Positions 1-10,638 of a stretch of DNA of 64,000 bases are shown here, piece after piece. The stretch is from Whalleya microplaca (Eukaryota; Ascomycota; Sordariomycetes; Xylariales; Xylariaceae): assembly GCA_022497155.1 (NCBI GenBank), contig MU385771.1, forward strand, positions 124,001 through 188,000. The letters are read 5' to 3'. Each line of letters begins with the position of its first letter. The first letter of the stretch is position 1. Below the pieces are notes generated by a model. It did no database searches, had not been told where the DNA came from, and was given only the letters and a program-made list of their open reading frames with translations. The translations under genes were made by a program, and so were the position numbers.

Positions 1-1
1 G

Positions 2-472
2 AGCATCACGGCTGCGCCGCCGACGCCGACAATGTGGGGCGGTTCCTCGGCCATGAGCGTCAGCGCGATGTCGGACGACGGGGCCTCGAGCGTCCGCACG
101 AGCAATCATGCCGGCGCGAGCTACAAGAGCAAGAGCTACGGCAAGAACAGCGTGCGCGGCGCCACCGCGAAGAGCGAGCGCAGTTTCGCCACGTTCGGCC
201 CCACTAGCGGGCGCGTCGACGAGGTCAAGTGGCCCGCGCGCTCGCAGAGCATACAACGACGGACGAAGCCTCCACGGCCCCTGGATCTCGCCCCAGAGAC
301 GGCAGATCTCGAGGGGTTCTTGGATACGAGACATAGCCCTACGAGTCCGGATGGGAGGGGTGGCGACGCACCCGTGCTGAGTCCCGGGAGCTCGGACGGG
401 TTTGGTCCCGTGATTCGGGATTTTGATGAGCTAGAGTCTGTCGTTGAGGAGCATGGGTATGAGAAAAACTGA
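2..472 (+). CDS. Hypothetical Ser/Pro-rich protein, C-terminal part only
   Basis: The reading frame is open from the first bases of the window to a TGA at 470-472, so this is probably the last exon of a gene that starts to the left. The visible 156 residues are rich in Ser, Ala, Gly and Pro, with basic patches early and an acidic end (residues D-E-L-E-S-V-V-E-E). No domain, membrane segment or catalytic motif is visible, and the composition suggests a disordered cytoplasmic tail. Such tails are common at the end of fungal membrane receptors, but nothing here proves that. The antisense frame over the same bases is also long; I prefer this strand because it is open at the window edge and ends cleanly before AT-rich DNA. 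I do not recognise the protein. Confidence 0.55.
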   Translation, partial: SITAAPPTPTMWGGSSAMSVSAMSDDGASSVRTSNHAGASYKSKSYGKNSVRGATAKSERSFATFGPTSGRVDEVKWPARSQSIQRRTKPPRPLDLAPETADLEGFLDTRHSPTSPDGRGGDAPVLSPGSSDGFGPVIRDFDELESVVEEHGYEKN

Positions 473-1848
473 TGTATAGATTGCCGGGGCTCGGTGTGGC
501 TTACTCTTTGATATAGAGGGGAATAGGGGTGGCGGCGGACGGTTTGGAGTCTAGGCTGAGCCAGCGTGTCATTCGTTCGGCATTTATTCAGTTTGTTACG
601 ATGCGTATTCACGTGTACACGTTCTCTGGAGTTATTTTGTTATTTTCTAAAAGGAGTACTATCAGGTACATAATACCCAATTGACGAAGTTGAAGATTTA
701 ATTTATGACTATATAAGCTTGAGGTGAATCAGCCGTATCAGCGTATTGCTAGTTTGTTTTTGGTGTTTTGCGATCGAGCCCTTGTCATTACGGCTGTATA
801 ATTTGCATGCCATCTCAAACAGCACTCTACCGTACAAACCTGATCATTGTATCGTTCGCCATCAAATTATAAGTAGGAAAACCGTGCTTAATGAAGCCGA
901 TGCTGAATAGTTCATTTGTATAATGGGATATCGTGATGGAACAGGTATAATTATATGAAATAATGAAAAATAGCTTGTGTAATGGTTTTGCTAATAGTTA
1001 TACTCAACTGCCTCTCAACCTTTATGTATCTATATACACATTAAGCTATATTAGTCAGTTATTCTATATCTGAAGACAAATAATTTCTTGTCCTCCAAGG
1101 GTTAGCAAACAAAACAAGTGCACGGTATAGTATGGATATATCTGCCTAACATATTTCTATAATGTACGATAGTGTACCTAGATAGACCTGGCAGCTTAAT
1201 ACCATTTACAGCCAATTCTAAGTCATCTTAGCCAAATTAAACTCAACTAAACTGTTTATTTATAACTCAAAACTTCCAATTCTCCGTATCTCAAAAGAAA
1301 AGAATCGCCAATTGCCTGATAATAATTCGGTACCGATTCTTTATATGAGAACTTCTACGAATACGTACATATACTCGTCGCTATAGTCTGTTTCCTTGAT
1401 ATAGAATATCTACAAATTGAATTATGTAGTTGTTTCGCTTGTATCCAATGTTAGCCCTCCTATGGATGATTTTAATAAGGAAATCCGAAGCCGAAGCCCG
1501 TGATAAGCGTAATTAAATTATGAAGGCACAGTTAACTACCCAAAGATCTTTGTTTAGCTGTAGCTGGGCATGATTCAACTGGGTGTCGTATATTCGAGAA
1601 GATGCCACGCTTATCTATGTAGCTCTTGTCATTAGGACCGAAACGGCCCTGTATACGAATGTCTCTCATTATGCAGGTTTAGCAGCTACCAAGGTTGGGT
1701 TTTCGGAATGTCAATATTGAAGTACCTAGTTTGCTGAAACATGATATGCTTGGACTTCATAGACTGTACCTCCATCGTGAACTAGGATATGCAATAGTTA
1801 CTATTCTAGTCAGCAACAGAGTAACAACTTCTCAATGATATTACATCA
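473..1848. other. AT-rich intergenic spacer
   Basis: About 1.4 kb of AT-rich sequence between the end of the first gene and the 3' end of the aminotransferase gene. No ORF with coding character and no RNA gene was seen. It holds the 3' flanks of two converging genes. Confidence 0.6.
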
Positions 1849-3299
1849 TCATTCTTCGAAGCGTAGAAGTGACCTATGGCGTTCCAGGAATGCAGAAACG
1901 CAGTCAACGAAGCGATCCAATTCTGACCGTGGGGTCCCTAGCATCAAAGAGATGCTTCCTCTTCGTGTGATCCAGAATTGTGCCTCCATCATCTCGAACC
2001 AGAATAGGTCCTTCAGCAACCAGTCCTCTTCGATGTCGTCCTCGCTCAGCACCGTCTGTTGTCCGGACTGCGAGAAATGCGAGGCCATAAGCGTGCCCAC
2101 GCCCGTGAAGCACATCTTTGTGCCTTTCGTGACTCCCTCTAGACGTGTCCGGAGCTCGTCACCCATTTCATTGAATGCCGTGCATACCTCAGGTGTATAG
2201 ATCTGAGTCAGTCCTGCGTACCCCACGTTTAGCGACAGGCTGTTGTTGTTGAAAGTCCCATGATGCCCCAGGGAGTTCCCCTGCCGTGGGTCATAAACCG
2301 ACATTACATCCGCGCGACCGCCGAAAGCGCCGAAAGAGAGACCACCACCTAAGTATTTCCCAAACGTCTTCAAGTCCGGCTTTAGTCCGCGAAGGGCTGC
2401 GAGCCCCCCTGGTGTGATTCGGGACGTCATGACTTCGTCCAGGATGAAGATAACTCCGGCCTATATCGCTGTCAGCCTAGAGGTCACAATAAGATGAAGT
2501 TTCTTGATTCGTAAGGTAATTTACCTCTTTCGTTGCCGCTTCAACCGCCTTCAAAAACTCCAGGGTGCCAGGAATTGCACCTGAAGCGCCTTGCATGCCT
2601 TCAACTAATACAGCCGCCACGCCCTCGCTCTTGATCGCAGTTACTGCGCTCTCAATATTATTGTACTTGGCAACGATCCAGTCACTCTGATCGACATTAT
2701 TCGGTGCCGGCTTGCCCCCCGAAAAACTAAATACGCCACCATGGTATCCGCCACCGAAGACAACCACTTTTCTCTTAGCCGTAAAAGCTCTCGCTCCAGC
2801 GAGAGCGTGCATATTCGCTTCTGTGCCACAGTTTGCGAACCGCACCTTTTCCAAGTTATAACGGGAGCAGATCGCTTTTGCGTGCTGGTGCTCTGCTCTA
2901 ATCGTGGCGCCGAGGTTCAGCCCTATATTTTGCACCGTGTTGGTGATGGCCGATATGATGACAGGATGCGAATGGCCATATATGGCTGCTGTCAGCTCGC
3001 CGACCAGGTCGGTATATCTGGAGAATATTAGACATCAAAAATTGCTCCACTCGTAAATAGTGAAGAAGCCCTTACGTATAGCCATCTTCTGATGTAACTT
3101 GGTAATCCTTACCCGATTTCATGAATATCGGGAAAGGGGCAGTGTGTAACTGGGTCCTAGTATTGCCTCCTGGCATGCTTTCGGTGGCTTCCTGGAACAA
3201 ATTAGAAGATTTCTGATTTGTCGCTATGAAGCGCTTCAGTGCTGCATTGTAAGCCACTTGTGTCTCGCTTTCCAAAGTCTCTGGAGTATTGGGAGCCAT
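1849..3299 (-). CDS. Class III PLP aminotransferase, glutamate-1-semialdehyde aminomutase type
   Basis: Three exons (3299-3076, 3017-2525, 2460-1849) with GT-AG introns of 58 and 64 bp give a protein of 442 residues, normal for this family. Residues 35-70 carry the 'F..A....PGGNTR' start typical of glutamate-1-semialdehyde 2,1-aminomutase-like enzymes. Exon 2 holds the G-H-S-H-P, N-C-G-T-E-A-N and Y-H-G motifs. Exon 3 opens with I-L-D-E-V-M, whose Asp should bind the PLP ring nitrogen. The Schiff-base lysine is K274 in F-G-K-Y-L-G-G-G. Fungi do not make tetrapyrroles through glutamate semialdehyde, so the name describes the fold; the enzyme more likely moves an amino group within or onto a specialised or amino-acid substrate. 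No cluster partner is adjacent. The enzyme class is near certain, the substrate unknown. Confidence 0.88.
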
Positions 3300-3646
3300 G
3301 GCTTCTCAGTCAAAAGAATTTCAATACTTTTGAGTCGTTCGATAAGATATCTACTATTAATATGTCATCCAAGAGATCTTGCTCGATGATCCGTCCGTAT
3401 TATATCTAATGAGCCCGCTATCACGCTCTTATCTCTGGTGGGGTCACTCCGAAGAACGGCACCATCTAATGGCAAGTTACCCCTGGCTTATAACCCTCAT
3501 AGGTTGCATACTAAGCATTCATTGGCTTTACTCATCAAAATGATAGCGATGACTGTGGGCAATATTGTCTATAATCTCAAATCGCTGCAAATCGCTTCAA
3601 GGACTGGCATATACATGTTTGCTTTCATGTGAACAAAGGTATCAGT

Positions 3647-3705
3647 GATCATTTAGGTACTGCCGTGATCACCCTAGTTGTTCAAGTAGAATTGTGTAAA
3701 GGTAT
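3647..3705 (+). repeat. Diverged direct repeat, copy 1 (copy 2 at 4305-4357)
   Basis: Both copies share a 'TCATTTAGGTACT' core, then CC, ATC, CTAGTT and CAA blocks, and end in GAATTGTG at matching spacing, with scattered substitutions between. The order and spacing of the shared blocks make chance similarity unlikely. They are probably remnants of one decayed repeat family. Confidence 0.4.
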
Positions 3706-3746
3706 AAGATCTAAAGGATTCCCAATAGCTTAGGAGATTCCACCTT

Positions 3747-3798
3747 TTAAGCCAAGGGAATCTCGGAGCAATAATTGCTCCGAGATCCGTTGGCTTAA
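3747..3798. repeat. Near-perfect palindrome (26/25-nt arms)
   Basis: The left arm 3747-3772 is the reverse complement of 3774-3798 apart from one small internal mismatch/indel block; the centre is a single A. The outer 9 bases (TTAAGCCAA / TTGGCTTAA) and the inner 13 (TCTCGGAGCAAT and its complement) pair exactly. It may be the fused ends of a small inverted-repeat element or a cruciform-forming site. Confidence 0.6.
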
Positions 3799-5932
3799 GG
3801 CACTCTAACATACCCCTATTATCGTGACGCAAGGGTAGATGGATATACGTATTCCTCGCATAGACATATTTGGTTATGCAGGCCATCTGGGTTTCTATAT
3901 TGATATTATTGGCCTGAGGAATTTCCTCATTTACCTTCGGACCCGGGGTTGATTTCGAGCAGTAAAATTATATTGACAGGCTTCATAGAAAGGTTCTTAG
4001 GAGGAGACACGTTACAAGTACCCGACCACCTATTATGGTAAAAGCGGACATATTCACCTCCGGCGTGGACATTCTATTACATCTCATGGCTAAATCAGTT
4101 ATTCTCGTAGCCAGATTTAATTGATTATACATACACCTGCTTGAATAAGGAGTCATCGAAGATTGATTAGGGACCCCCATACGACCGATCTCAAACGAAT
4201 ATTACTAGAAGCAGTTAATAGAAGCGCATATCTAGGCTTTAAGAACAGGGTTAGAGATGCAAATAATTCTGGTATCACAATGATTTATCATTTTGTCCGT
4301 AATCGTCATTTAGGTACTTCCATCATCGTAACTAGTTTGTCAACTTGAATTGTGCGCAGTCTTCTCTCGTTGAATTTATGCACAGCTATTCGGAGGATTC
4401 TGTTATAGAGTGCTCTAGATTAACTGTTCTCCCGAACGTTTATGTTAAAGGGTATATAACATTTATATGAGCGGGAAACAGCAGTGAAAATGAGGTCCTT
4501 TATACTTCATACTCTATACTCGGGAGTCAAGCTATATTTGGTAAGAGGCTGGATAGTCTGCCAAATAGTCCTGGTTGCGACTTACCTATGCCTGAAAAGG
4601 GATACACGTATGTGTCCTACCTGCACAACTCCTACCCTGCTCGGTACCGGGAGCTCTAAGATAAGAGCAGTTTTTAAAGCGTGAACCTTTTTATCTATCT
4701 CGGGTCTTAGGTTATTTGCAACCTAACAAAAGTGGAACTCTTGGACTTACCTCGATGTATAGCATGTGTAATGGTAATAAGCGGTAATATTGATATGACA
4801 GTAGCCCCCAAGTATGCAACTGCGTATTATATTGTGAGCATGAGATGAGATGAAGGTATGTTGGTGATACTAGATAAGTTAGGTCAGTAGAACCTTCATA
4901 GCTAGAAAGCTCTTCAAGTGCTTAACACATATAGTTCAGTTCGCTAGGGTAAATATTAGTCTTGCGTTGGTGGAGTGAAAATATAATTCTGGTAGGTTGA
5001 TAGCTTTAGTTTAATAGTAGGTACTCAGACATTCACAACGTGGCTACTTACATCATGAGATTGTCCATTATCACGGCGGCATAATATATGAACTCTGAAT
5101 ACAGTAGATACCTAGTCCACAGTACGGTTGATTAATGCATGGATTTCCCATTGATAACCCTCACACAGCCACCCGGGGTGCTGCCGACCTCTTCAACAAC
5201 AATGAATAACGTACGTCCTAAGCAGCTTCAACTTCTTTAATATAATACAGGCCACGGCCATACGTAGGCCCGCACCCTCGCCCCTACAGGGCGTATCTTA
5301 ACACTGTCGACGAAGACATCAAACAATTTATATTTTGTTGTTTTATTCTGCTGCCTTCAGAAATAACTATTGTGAAAACTTCACTGTTAGCCTTCAACAG
5401 CATCTTTCAAAACTGCTACAAAATATACCCTTGAGTATTATCAGAAATGAGCATTGTAATTGAATGAATGTAAGTTCAAAAGATGAAGTACATCCATTTA
5501 CTAGTTAAGAGTACCCCGGGGTTAGGCAACTAGTCTAAGCTACGACCACCGTGATAGTAACAGACTTCACCGTGTAAATAGCCACCTCGAGATAGTTAAA
5601 CCCCGGCAAGAATACGTTTATCTTATCCTGGAGCGTTGATGCTGACGGTGTAGATCAGGTGGCAGATTTTCAGCCATGGTGACGGATTCGGCGCAACAAT
5701 TGTGGAGGTAAACTCAAGTTCCGCTGCAGGTCGGAGCTCCGTTGCTGGCAGTCAATAGGGGGTTCTGAACAGCACACTGGAATATTTTTCTACTAAGCCG
5801 TCAAAGGTCAGCGAGGATGGCCTTAGTCTTGTGTGGCTATTTAAACTCACACAGAAGCATCATTTGAGACACTTCAACTTCAGAGGCAAACCTCGCCAAC
5901 CATCAAACGGAGTACAGCATCTCAAGTCAGCA

Positions 5933-6643
5933 ATGTCCCCACCGACCAAGTATGCCGTGGCATTATTCCCGGGTTTCCAAGCCCTCGATGTCTTCGGTTC
6001 CCTTGATATCCTGAATCTACTATCGATGAATATGCCACTGGAATTTGTTACATTATCAGCAAATATGGATGCGGTATCGACAAAATCGCCTCTAACGAGT
6101 CACAGCATTAGCCAGAGCGTCGCACCTACACACACGTTCCAGAACTGCCCGGATGATATCGAGGTCCTTCTTGTCCCCGGCGGATTTGGGGAAAGAGATC
6201 CCAATGCAATCCGTCCGGTGGTGGACTTCGTGAAGTCGAGATACCCAAGGCTGCGGTATCTGCTCACTGTCTGCACAGGTAGCGCTGTGGCGGCACGGGC
6301 CGGAGTTCTTGAGGGGAAGAGAGCAACTACGAACAAAAGGGCATGGGATCAAGTGAGTTGAATCCGTACTGGGAAAGCTTGTGTATCATGTTCACATGTA
6401 TCCATCGTCTCATGTCTGACAGCGCTGATCTAGGTCATATCTGAGAGTCCCAACGTGCAGTGGGTGCGTCAAGCACGATGGGTGGCCGATGGCAATATCT
6501 GGACGTCGTCGGGTGTTACAGCGGGGATGGATATGATGTACGCTTTCATTGCTGACCAGTATGGCGAGCACACTGCGGAGGACCTTGCCGATATTGCGGA
6601 ATATGTTCGGAACACGGACCCAAGTAATGATCCATTTGCCTAA
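5933..6643 (+). CDS. DJ-1/PfpI (isonitrile-hydratase-like) protein
   Basis: Two exons (5933-6352, 6434-6643; 81-bp GTGAGT..TAG intron) encode 209 residues, the usual size of a single-domain DJ-1/PfpI protein. The start at 5933 gives M-S-P-P-T-K-Y-A followed by the first beta strand 'VALFPGFQALDVFG', which is how the family begins; an in-frame ATG 102 bases upstream would add an unsupported tail. The nucleophile elbow is T-V-C-T-G-S with C114, followed by the G-K-R-A-T-T-N motif seen in fungal and bacterial isonitrile-hydratase-like members. E and D residues in 'LLVPGGFGERDP' sit where the acidic helper residue is expected. Possible roles are hydrolase or glyoxalase/chaperone-like. The spacer on each side gives no operon-like context. 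Confidence 0.88.
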
Positions 6644-7287
6644 CTCGGCAATCTTGGAGCCTCTTATTCATAAACGTACATGACAGAAGAGGCTTGGCCC
6701 TAGCCAGCGGAATTGAAATACATGAAATTTAAGAATTACCTATAGCTTGACATTACTCGACAACTTAATACTTCACAGGGTTATTATTTTTGATTATTCT
6801 CTTTTAGCTGAAGGTCTTGTAAAGTTACCAGATTGGCCTTGGTATTTCTATGTGACTTCAAGATTTGGTAGCATATTGTCAGGATCCTTTGTTAGGATCA
6901 TGTATATAGAGGTTGTTCGAAGAACAACCATTTAGTTAGATCTTCGTGCAACAACTGTGTTGTTTAGCTACCTCATACGTTCATCTCGTGACACATATCC
7001 TCTGTTAGTTTCTCTATGCTGCGGTGACTTAAGTTAGCAGAGACTAGTTAGTGTGTTACTACTAAAAAAGACGGACAAGGAAGAAAAGGAGAGAGAAATA
7101 AAATAACCCTATTTTGTGAAAGCAATAATAACTAAAACCTGGGATTAAAGAGCGGCATGCCTGTTAGCTGTCTTGCGTAAATGAGTGACCTTTCGCCTTT
7201 CGAAGCGCAATCCCATTTGCTCCTAGCCACGTCGCAAAAGACTTCCCCGTCTAACAAATATAAGCACCCTTCTGACCCCGTTAACCA
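6644..7287. other. Intergenic spacer between converging genes
   Basis: About 640 bases of AT-rich 3' flank shared by the DJ-1/PfpI gene (+) and the kinase-like gene (-). It contains a small perfect inverted repeat (GGTTGTTC/GAACAACC near 6911-6929). Nothing else stands out. Confidence 0.5.
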
Positions 7288-8231
7288 TTATTGGGAGTCC
7301 AAATACTCCTCCATTTCGCCGATGCAACTTTTGCGGTACAATCTGTACTCTGCATCGTCCCAGCCTAGGCCTTCGAATGGAGGTATAATATCCGAGAAGT
7401 CCACGAGGATTCCATTTCCTAGCCAGTTTTGCGGATAGAACCAACGCATACTAAACCCAGTGATGTGGAAGAATTCCAATTGTGACCTTGCTATTTCCTT
7501 CTCCAGTTTCTCTGTAGAAACCCATTCATAGACGATGCCAAAAATCGGTCCGGGATCAGGTCTTTGTCCAAGACGTATTCCATGATCAACCCACGCCGTC
7601 GCATTTTCGAAAGAAGTTGGATCAAATTCTACCCAGCCCAGGCAGTCAGTGATTTTCGCGTTCGACTTAAATGCCATCAAATCTCCCTCCTGGAAGTCCT
7701 CTTTCAATAGTCGTCCTTCATCGGAAAAAGCTTCGAGGTTATTGACCGCATCCTCTCGCGTTGTGGGGTCTTTCTTGAGGTAGATCGGTTCCCCGCTAGA
7801 CTTAGAATGCTCGATGCTTGCGGCAATCATCTTGAGAAGGCCGGCATTGATACACTCTCTCTCGAAGGCCCAGTACTCTGTAACTAGGCCCTTAGAGTCG
7901 ATAGTATAAGGCTGCCCTTCCTCTCGACGATGATTGTGATGAAACTATGAGCCTCGCATTAGGGATATATCGTTCCTGACGGAACATCGCGACGTACAAT
8001 CTTCAATGCTACCTGCTTTTGCCCATCAAAACTGGCCGAGTAGACCACACCATCTGCACCCCAACTGATGCATTTTAGGATATGGTACTCGTTGAAAGAA
8101 AACCGGGAGAGCTTGGGAGCTTTGAAGTTATCCCGCGAAAAGGAATGTTTATCATACGTTTGGTTATCAGTTGAAAGAAAAGGTAAATCTGAGGACATTA
8201 CCATGGAGTTCTCTCTGGGGCCCGCGAGCAA
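7288..8231 (-). CDS. Degenerate protein-kinase-like protein (FTA2-type fold suspected)
   Basis: Two exons (8231-7998, 7944-7288) joined by a 53-bp GTACGT..TAG intron give 296 residues. The N-terminal lobe is clear: 'ILKCISWGADGVVYSA' is a glycine-loop equivalent and 'VALKIF' supplies the ATP-lysine. Splicing creates the natural run V-A-L-K-I-F, then 'FERECINAGLL', like the alphaC region. Near residue 265, 'GILVDFSDIIPP' stands where D-F-G would be, but no H-R-D catalytic loop is visible; the stretch before it reads 'FHITGFSMRWFYPQNW'. This pattern (late 'LVDFS', no HRD) recalls the large fungal family of FTA2/kinase-like proteins, mostly of unknown function. It is probably catalytically weak or dead. 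The family name is inferred from memory. Confidence 0.65.
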
Positions 8232-9564
8232 TAGAAGAATCTAGGAGCTCGAACAAGTAGCTAGCTCAATGTGAAGAGAGGATTGATATAGGAAGTGCTT
8301 TCTCGGTTAACTATGAACGTTTTAGTACGTTGGAAGTACGCAGTATTATGACTGACTACAGTATTACGAATTTACGACCCATAAATCCAGGTACTGCATA
8401 CTAATAACTTTTAGATGACACATGTAGGTGCCTAAGCGGTTACCCATCTACCAGAAAAGGCATGAGCTGTTATTAATTACCAAGATACCTATCTAATCCT
8501 ATTTCACAACTGCGCAACTGGGTTAAATGCTGCGCCTGGTGTATAAGTACAGACCATTTACCCCCAGTTGCTTCGTTTACCCAGTAACCAGGTAGCTCTA
8601 GCTTACCTTAGCTGCTTAGCAACATCAATTGAACTAATTGAAGCTTGCGGTACTAAGTAATAGGTACGTACTTAGGTACTTTGCCCAGCCTAAAATGTTG
8701 GTAACAAGGATTACTACTGTACATAGTTCAGTCTTGGCTGATATGCACAGCTGGCAACCAGCCACTCATATTACAAAGATACCTAGTAAAGGTACATAGG
8801 TACTGGGAGGATGAAGCAGCCCTGCCAGCCAGCCAGCCAGCCAGGCTGCTCGAGTCAACTCTACCGACCCCTCTGTTTCAACTTTCAACCCGAGCTGTTG
8901 GTGCTGGTCTCTGTCCTCGCATTACCATGTATAGAATTGTGTTAATTGATTCTATTATACTCGGCTGTTACTTCCTATTGTGATCGATCATTCGGGTCCC
9001 AGTATGTATCGACATTACGAAATAAGTATACTATGTTTATCTAAACTGCACCCAATCGCAGTTCTTACATATTGTAGTATGTAGAAAGGGAAGAAAAGAA
9101 AAACCTTGAGAGCTTTCAGATTCGCTATCCGGACCTAGCTCAACGTGGTAATTTCACACGCTGATCCGTAAACGTCATACCCCATTGAGCAATCAGGTCT
9201 GTTGCCCAGCCGCAATACATCCATGGATTTTGTTTATTCTCACCACGCTCATCCGGCTCTGTGGCTAACTGGGTCCGACGACGGCACACACGAGATCGGG
9301 GTTTACATGAAAACCGGGAATTATCCCTGTTCCCGTTTTGTTTCTGGTGCTATTTGTTGGTGTTACTTTCGTTCTACTGTTCTGGTCGCTTGTGTGCTTC
9401 TACAGTTCATAGAGGAAAGCTTCCCAGCCATTTTCGCTTGGAAGAGTTCTCCAATTCCTTCCCCAACAAGGTACAGTCATAGCGACGGAGATATAATACT
9501 TCCAGGTATCCTTTAAATCGACGCATAATATAGATCTGTTGTCCGCCTGGCCTTGCAGCTCTTG
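8232..9564. other. Intergenic spacer with CCAG tandem repeat
   Basis: Divergent upstream region of the kinase-like gene (-) and the MARVEL gene (+). It has many TAGGTAC-like words, common in Sordariomycete promoters, and a short (CCAG)n tract around 8825-8844. ORFs between 9202 and 9516 have no recognisable domain and are not called. Confidence 0.5.
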
Positions 9565-9839
9565 GCATCCAACTCAGCTGGAGCTCACCTTTTCCCTTGT
9601 CACCATTGTCGCAAACCTGCGCAACTCCCACCCCGACCTGCATCGGACTTCACCGGGCGGGGCGGGGGGGGGGGCCGGCGCCGCGGCCCGGCGCCCGGCC
9701 GCCCCCCCCAGAGGCCGCGCGCCCCCCGGCACCGCCGGCNNNNNNNNNNGCATCCAACCCAGGGGGAGCTAACCTTTTCCCTTGTCCCCATTGTCGCAAA
9801 CCTGCGCAACTCCCCCCCCGCCCCGCATCGGACTTCACC
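9565..9839. other. Scaffold gap flanked by a duplicated 90-bp segment (assembly artefact)
   Basis: Ten Ns at 9740-9749. The 90 bases at 9565-9654 reappear at 9750-9839 with the same length and about nine mismatches, almost all of them changes to C or G in the right copy. The left copy runs into a G/C-only stretch (9655-9739) and the right copy into a run of C (from about 9842). This is the picture of two contig ends that cover the same locus, failed to merge because of homopolymer errors, and were joined by a fixed-size gap. The true sequence probably has one copy. Confidence 0.8.
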
Positions 9840-9907
9840 ACACCCCCCCCCCCCCCCCCCCCCCTCTCACCGTCTTCTGAGACCAGTGCAAACGAAAGTC
9901 CGTCAAG

Positions 9908-10638
9908 ATGATGTTCGCCATCTTCTTCGCCTTTTGGCGCTTCATGCAGATCATCACACTGGTGAGTTTCCAGCCTTGACATCTCTTCCGCGCAACCCGA
10001 TGGATCCCACCGGCAAGCAGCAGCAGCAGCAGCAGCAGCAGCACCCAAGCTAACCAGCGCATCCCCCAACCACCCAGATCCCGACCATGGGCATGCTAGC
10101 CTACTTCGTCAATGGTTACGTGAACCTGAACCAGCTGACGCCCAACTACGTGCTGATCCTGTTCATCGTGTCGGTGCTCGCGCTGGCGTGGTCGATCTAC
10201 ACGCTCTTCAGCTACCACCGGTCGTCGACGAACGCGACGTTCGTGGCGATCTTCGACCTGGCGTTCGTGGGCGCGCTGATCGCCGCCGTGTACGAGCTGC
10301 GGTTCATCGCGGCGGCCGACTGCACGCGCGTCACGCGCGGCTCGCCGACCGACGTCAGCCTCGGGCCCTTCGGCTCCGCCAGCCTGACCACCTGGGACGC
10401 CGACACCGACAAGAGCTGCGCCATGCTCAAGGCCGCCTTCGCCTTCGGCATCATGAACTGCGTCTTCTTCTTCTTCACCAGCGTCCTCGCCTGGTTCCAC
10501 GGCGACCGCATGAGCACCGCCGACCGCACCACCTACTACCGCGAGACCCACACCCATCGCCATAACCACCGCCATAGCCGGAGTCCGCAGAGCCGACGGA
10601 GCTCGCGGTCGCACTCACACCGGCGTGCGTACGTTTGA
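9908..10638 (+). CDS. MARVEL-type four-helix membrane protein
   Basis: Two exons (9908-9961, 10078-10638; 116-bp intron with GTGAGT donor) encode 204 residues. The first exon starts with M-M-F-A-I-F-F-A-F-W-R and, after splicing, reads through the first membrane helix. Further helices lie around residues 36-58, 67-90 and 130-156. The topology and the 'FW R..Q' start match the fungal MARVEL-domain family, proteins of plasma membrane or vesicle apposition sites. Two Cys in the last extracellular loop could pair. The tail after helix 4 is rich in His, Arg and Ser (H-R-H-N-H-R-H, then S-R-S-P repeats), possibly a metal-binding or phosphorylated cytosolic tail. The intron holds a (CAG)8 microsatellite. 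The 5' UTR touches the assembly gap, so upstream sequence is unreliable, but both exons look clean. Confidence 0.82.
10018..10041 (+). repeat. (CAG)8 microsatellite inside an intron
   Basis: Eight perfect CAG units inside the single intron of the MARVEL-type gene, 37 bases before the acceptor. It is removed by splicing and so does not encode glutamine. Confidence 0.9.

Larger units (their letters stand above)
3300..5932. other. Long AT-rich gene-free spacer with decayed repeats
   Basis: About 2.6 kb without a credible gene. It is AT-rich, has many stop codons in all frames, and contains a palindrome (3747-3798) and two diverged copies of a short repeat (about 3647-3705 and 4305-4357). This is what a repeat-induced-point-mutated transposon relic looks like in filamentous ascomycetes, though no transposase frame can be read. 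The last 200-300 bases are less AT-rich and should hold the promoter of the DJ-1/PfpI gene. Confidence 0.5.

Noticed and set aside
5831..5932. Longer N-terminus for the DJ-1/PfpI protein
   Set aside because: The 34 extra residues are unlike the family start; the ATG at 5933 places the first beta strand correctly.
10096..10614. 172-codon - ORF
   Set aside because: Antisense to the MARVEL-type gene; no domain, while the sense strand has four membrane helices.
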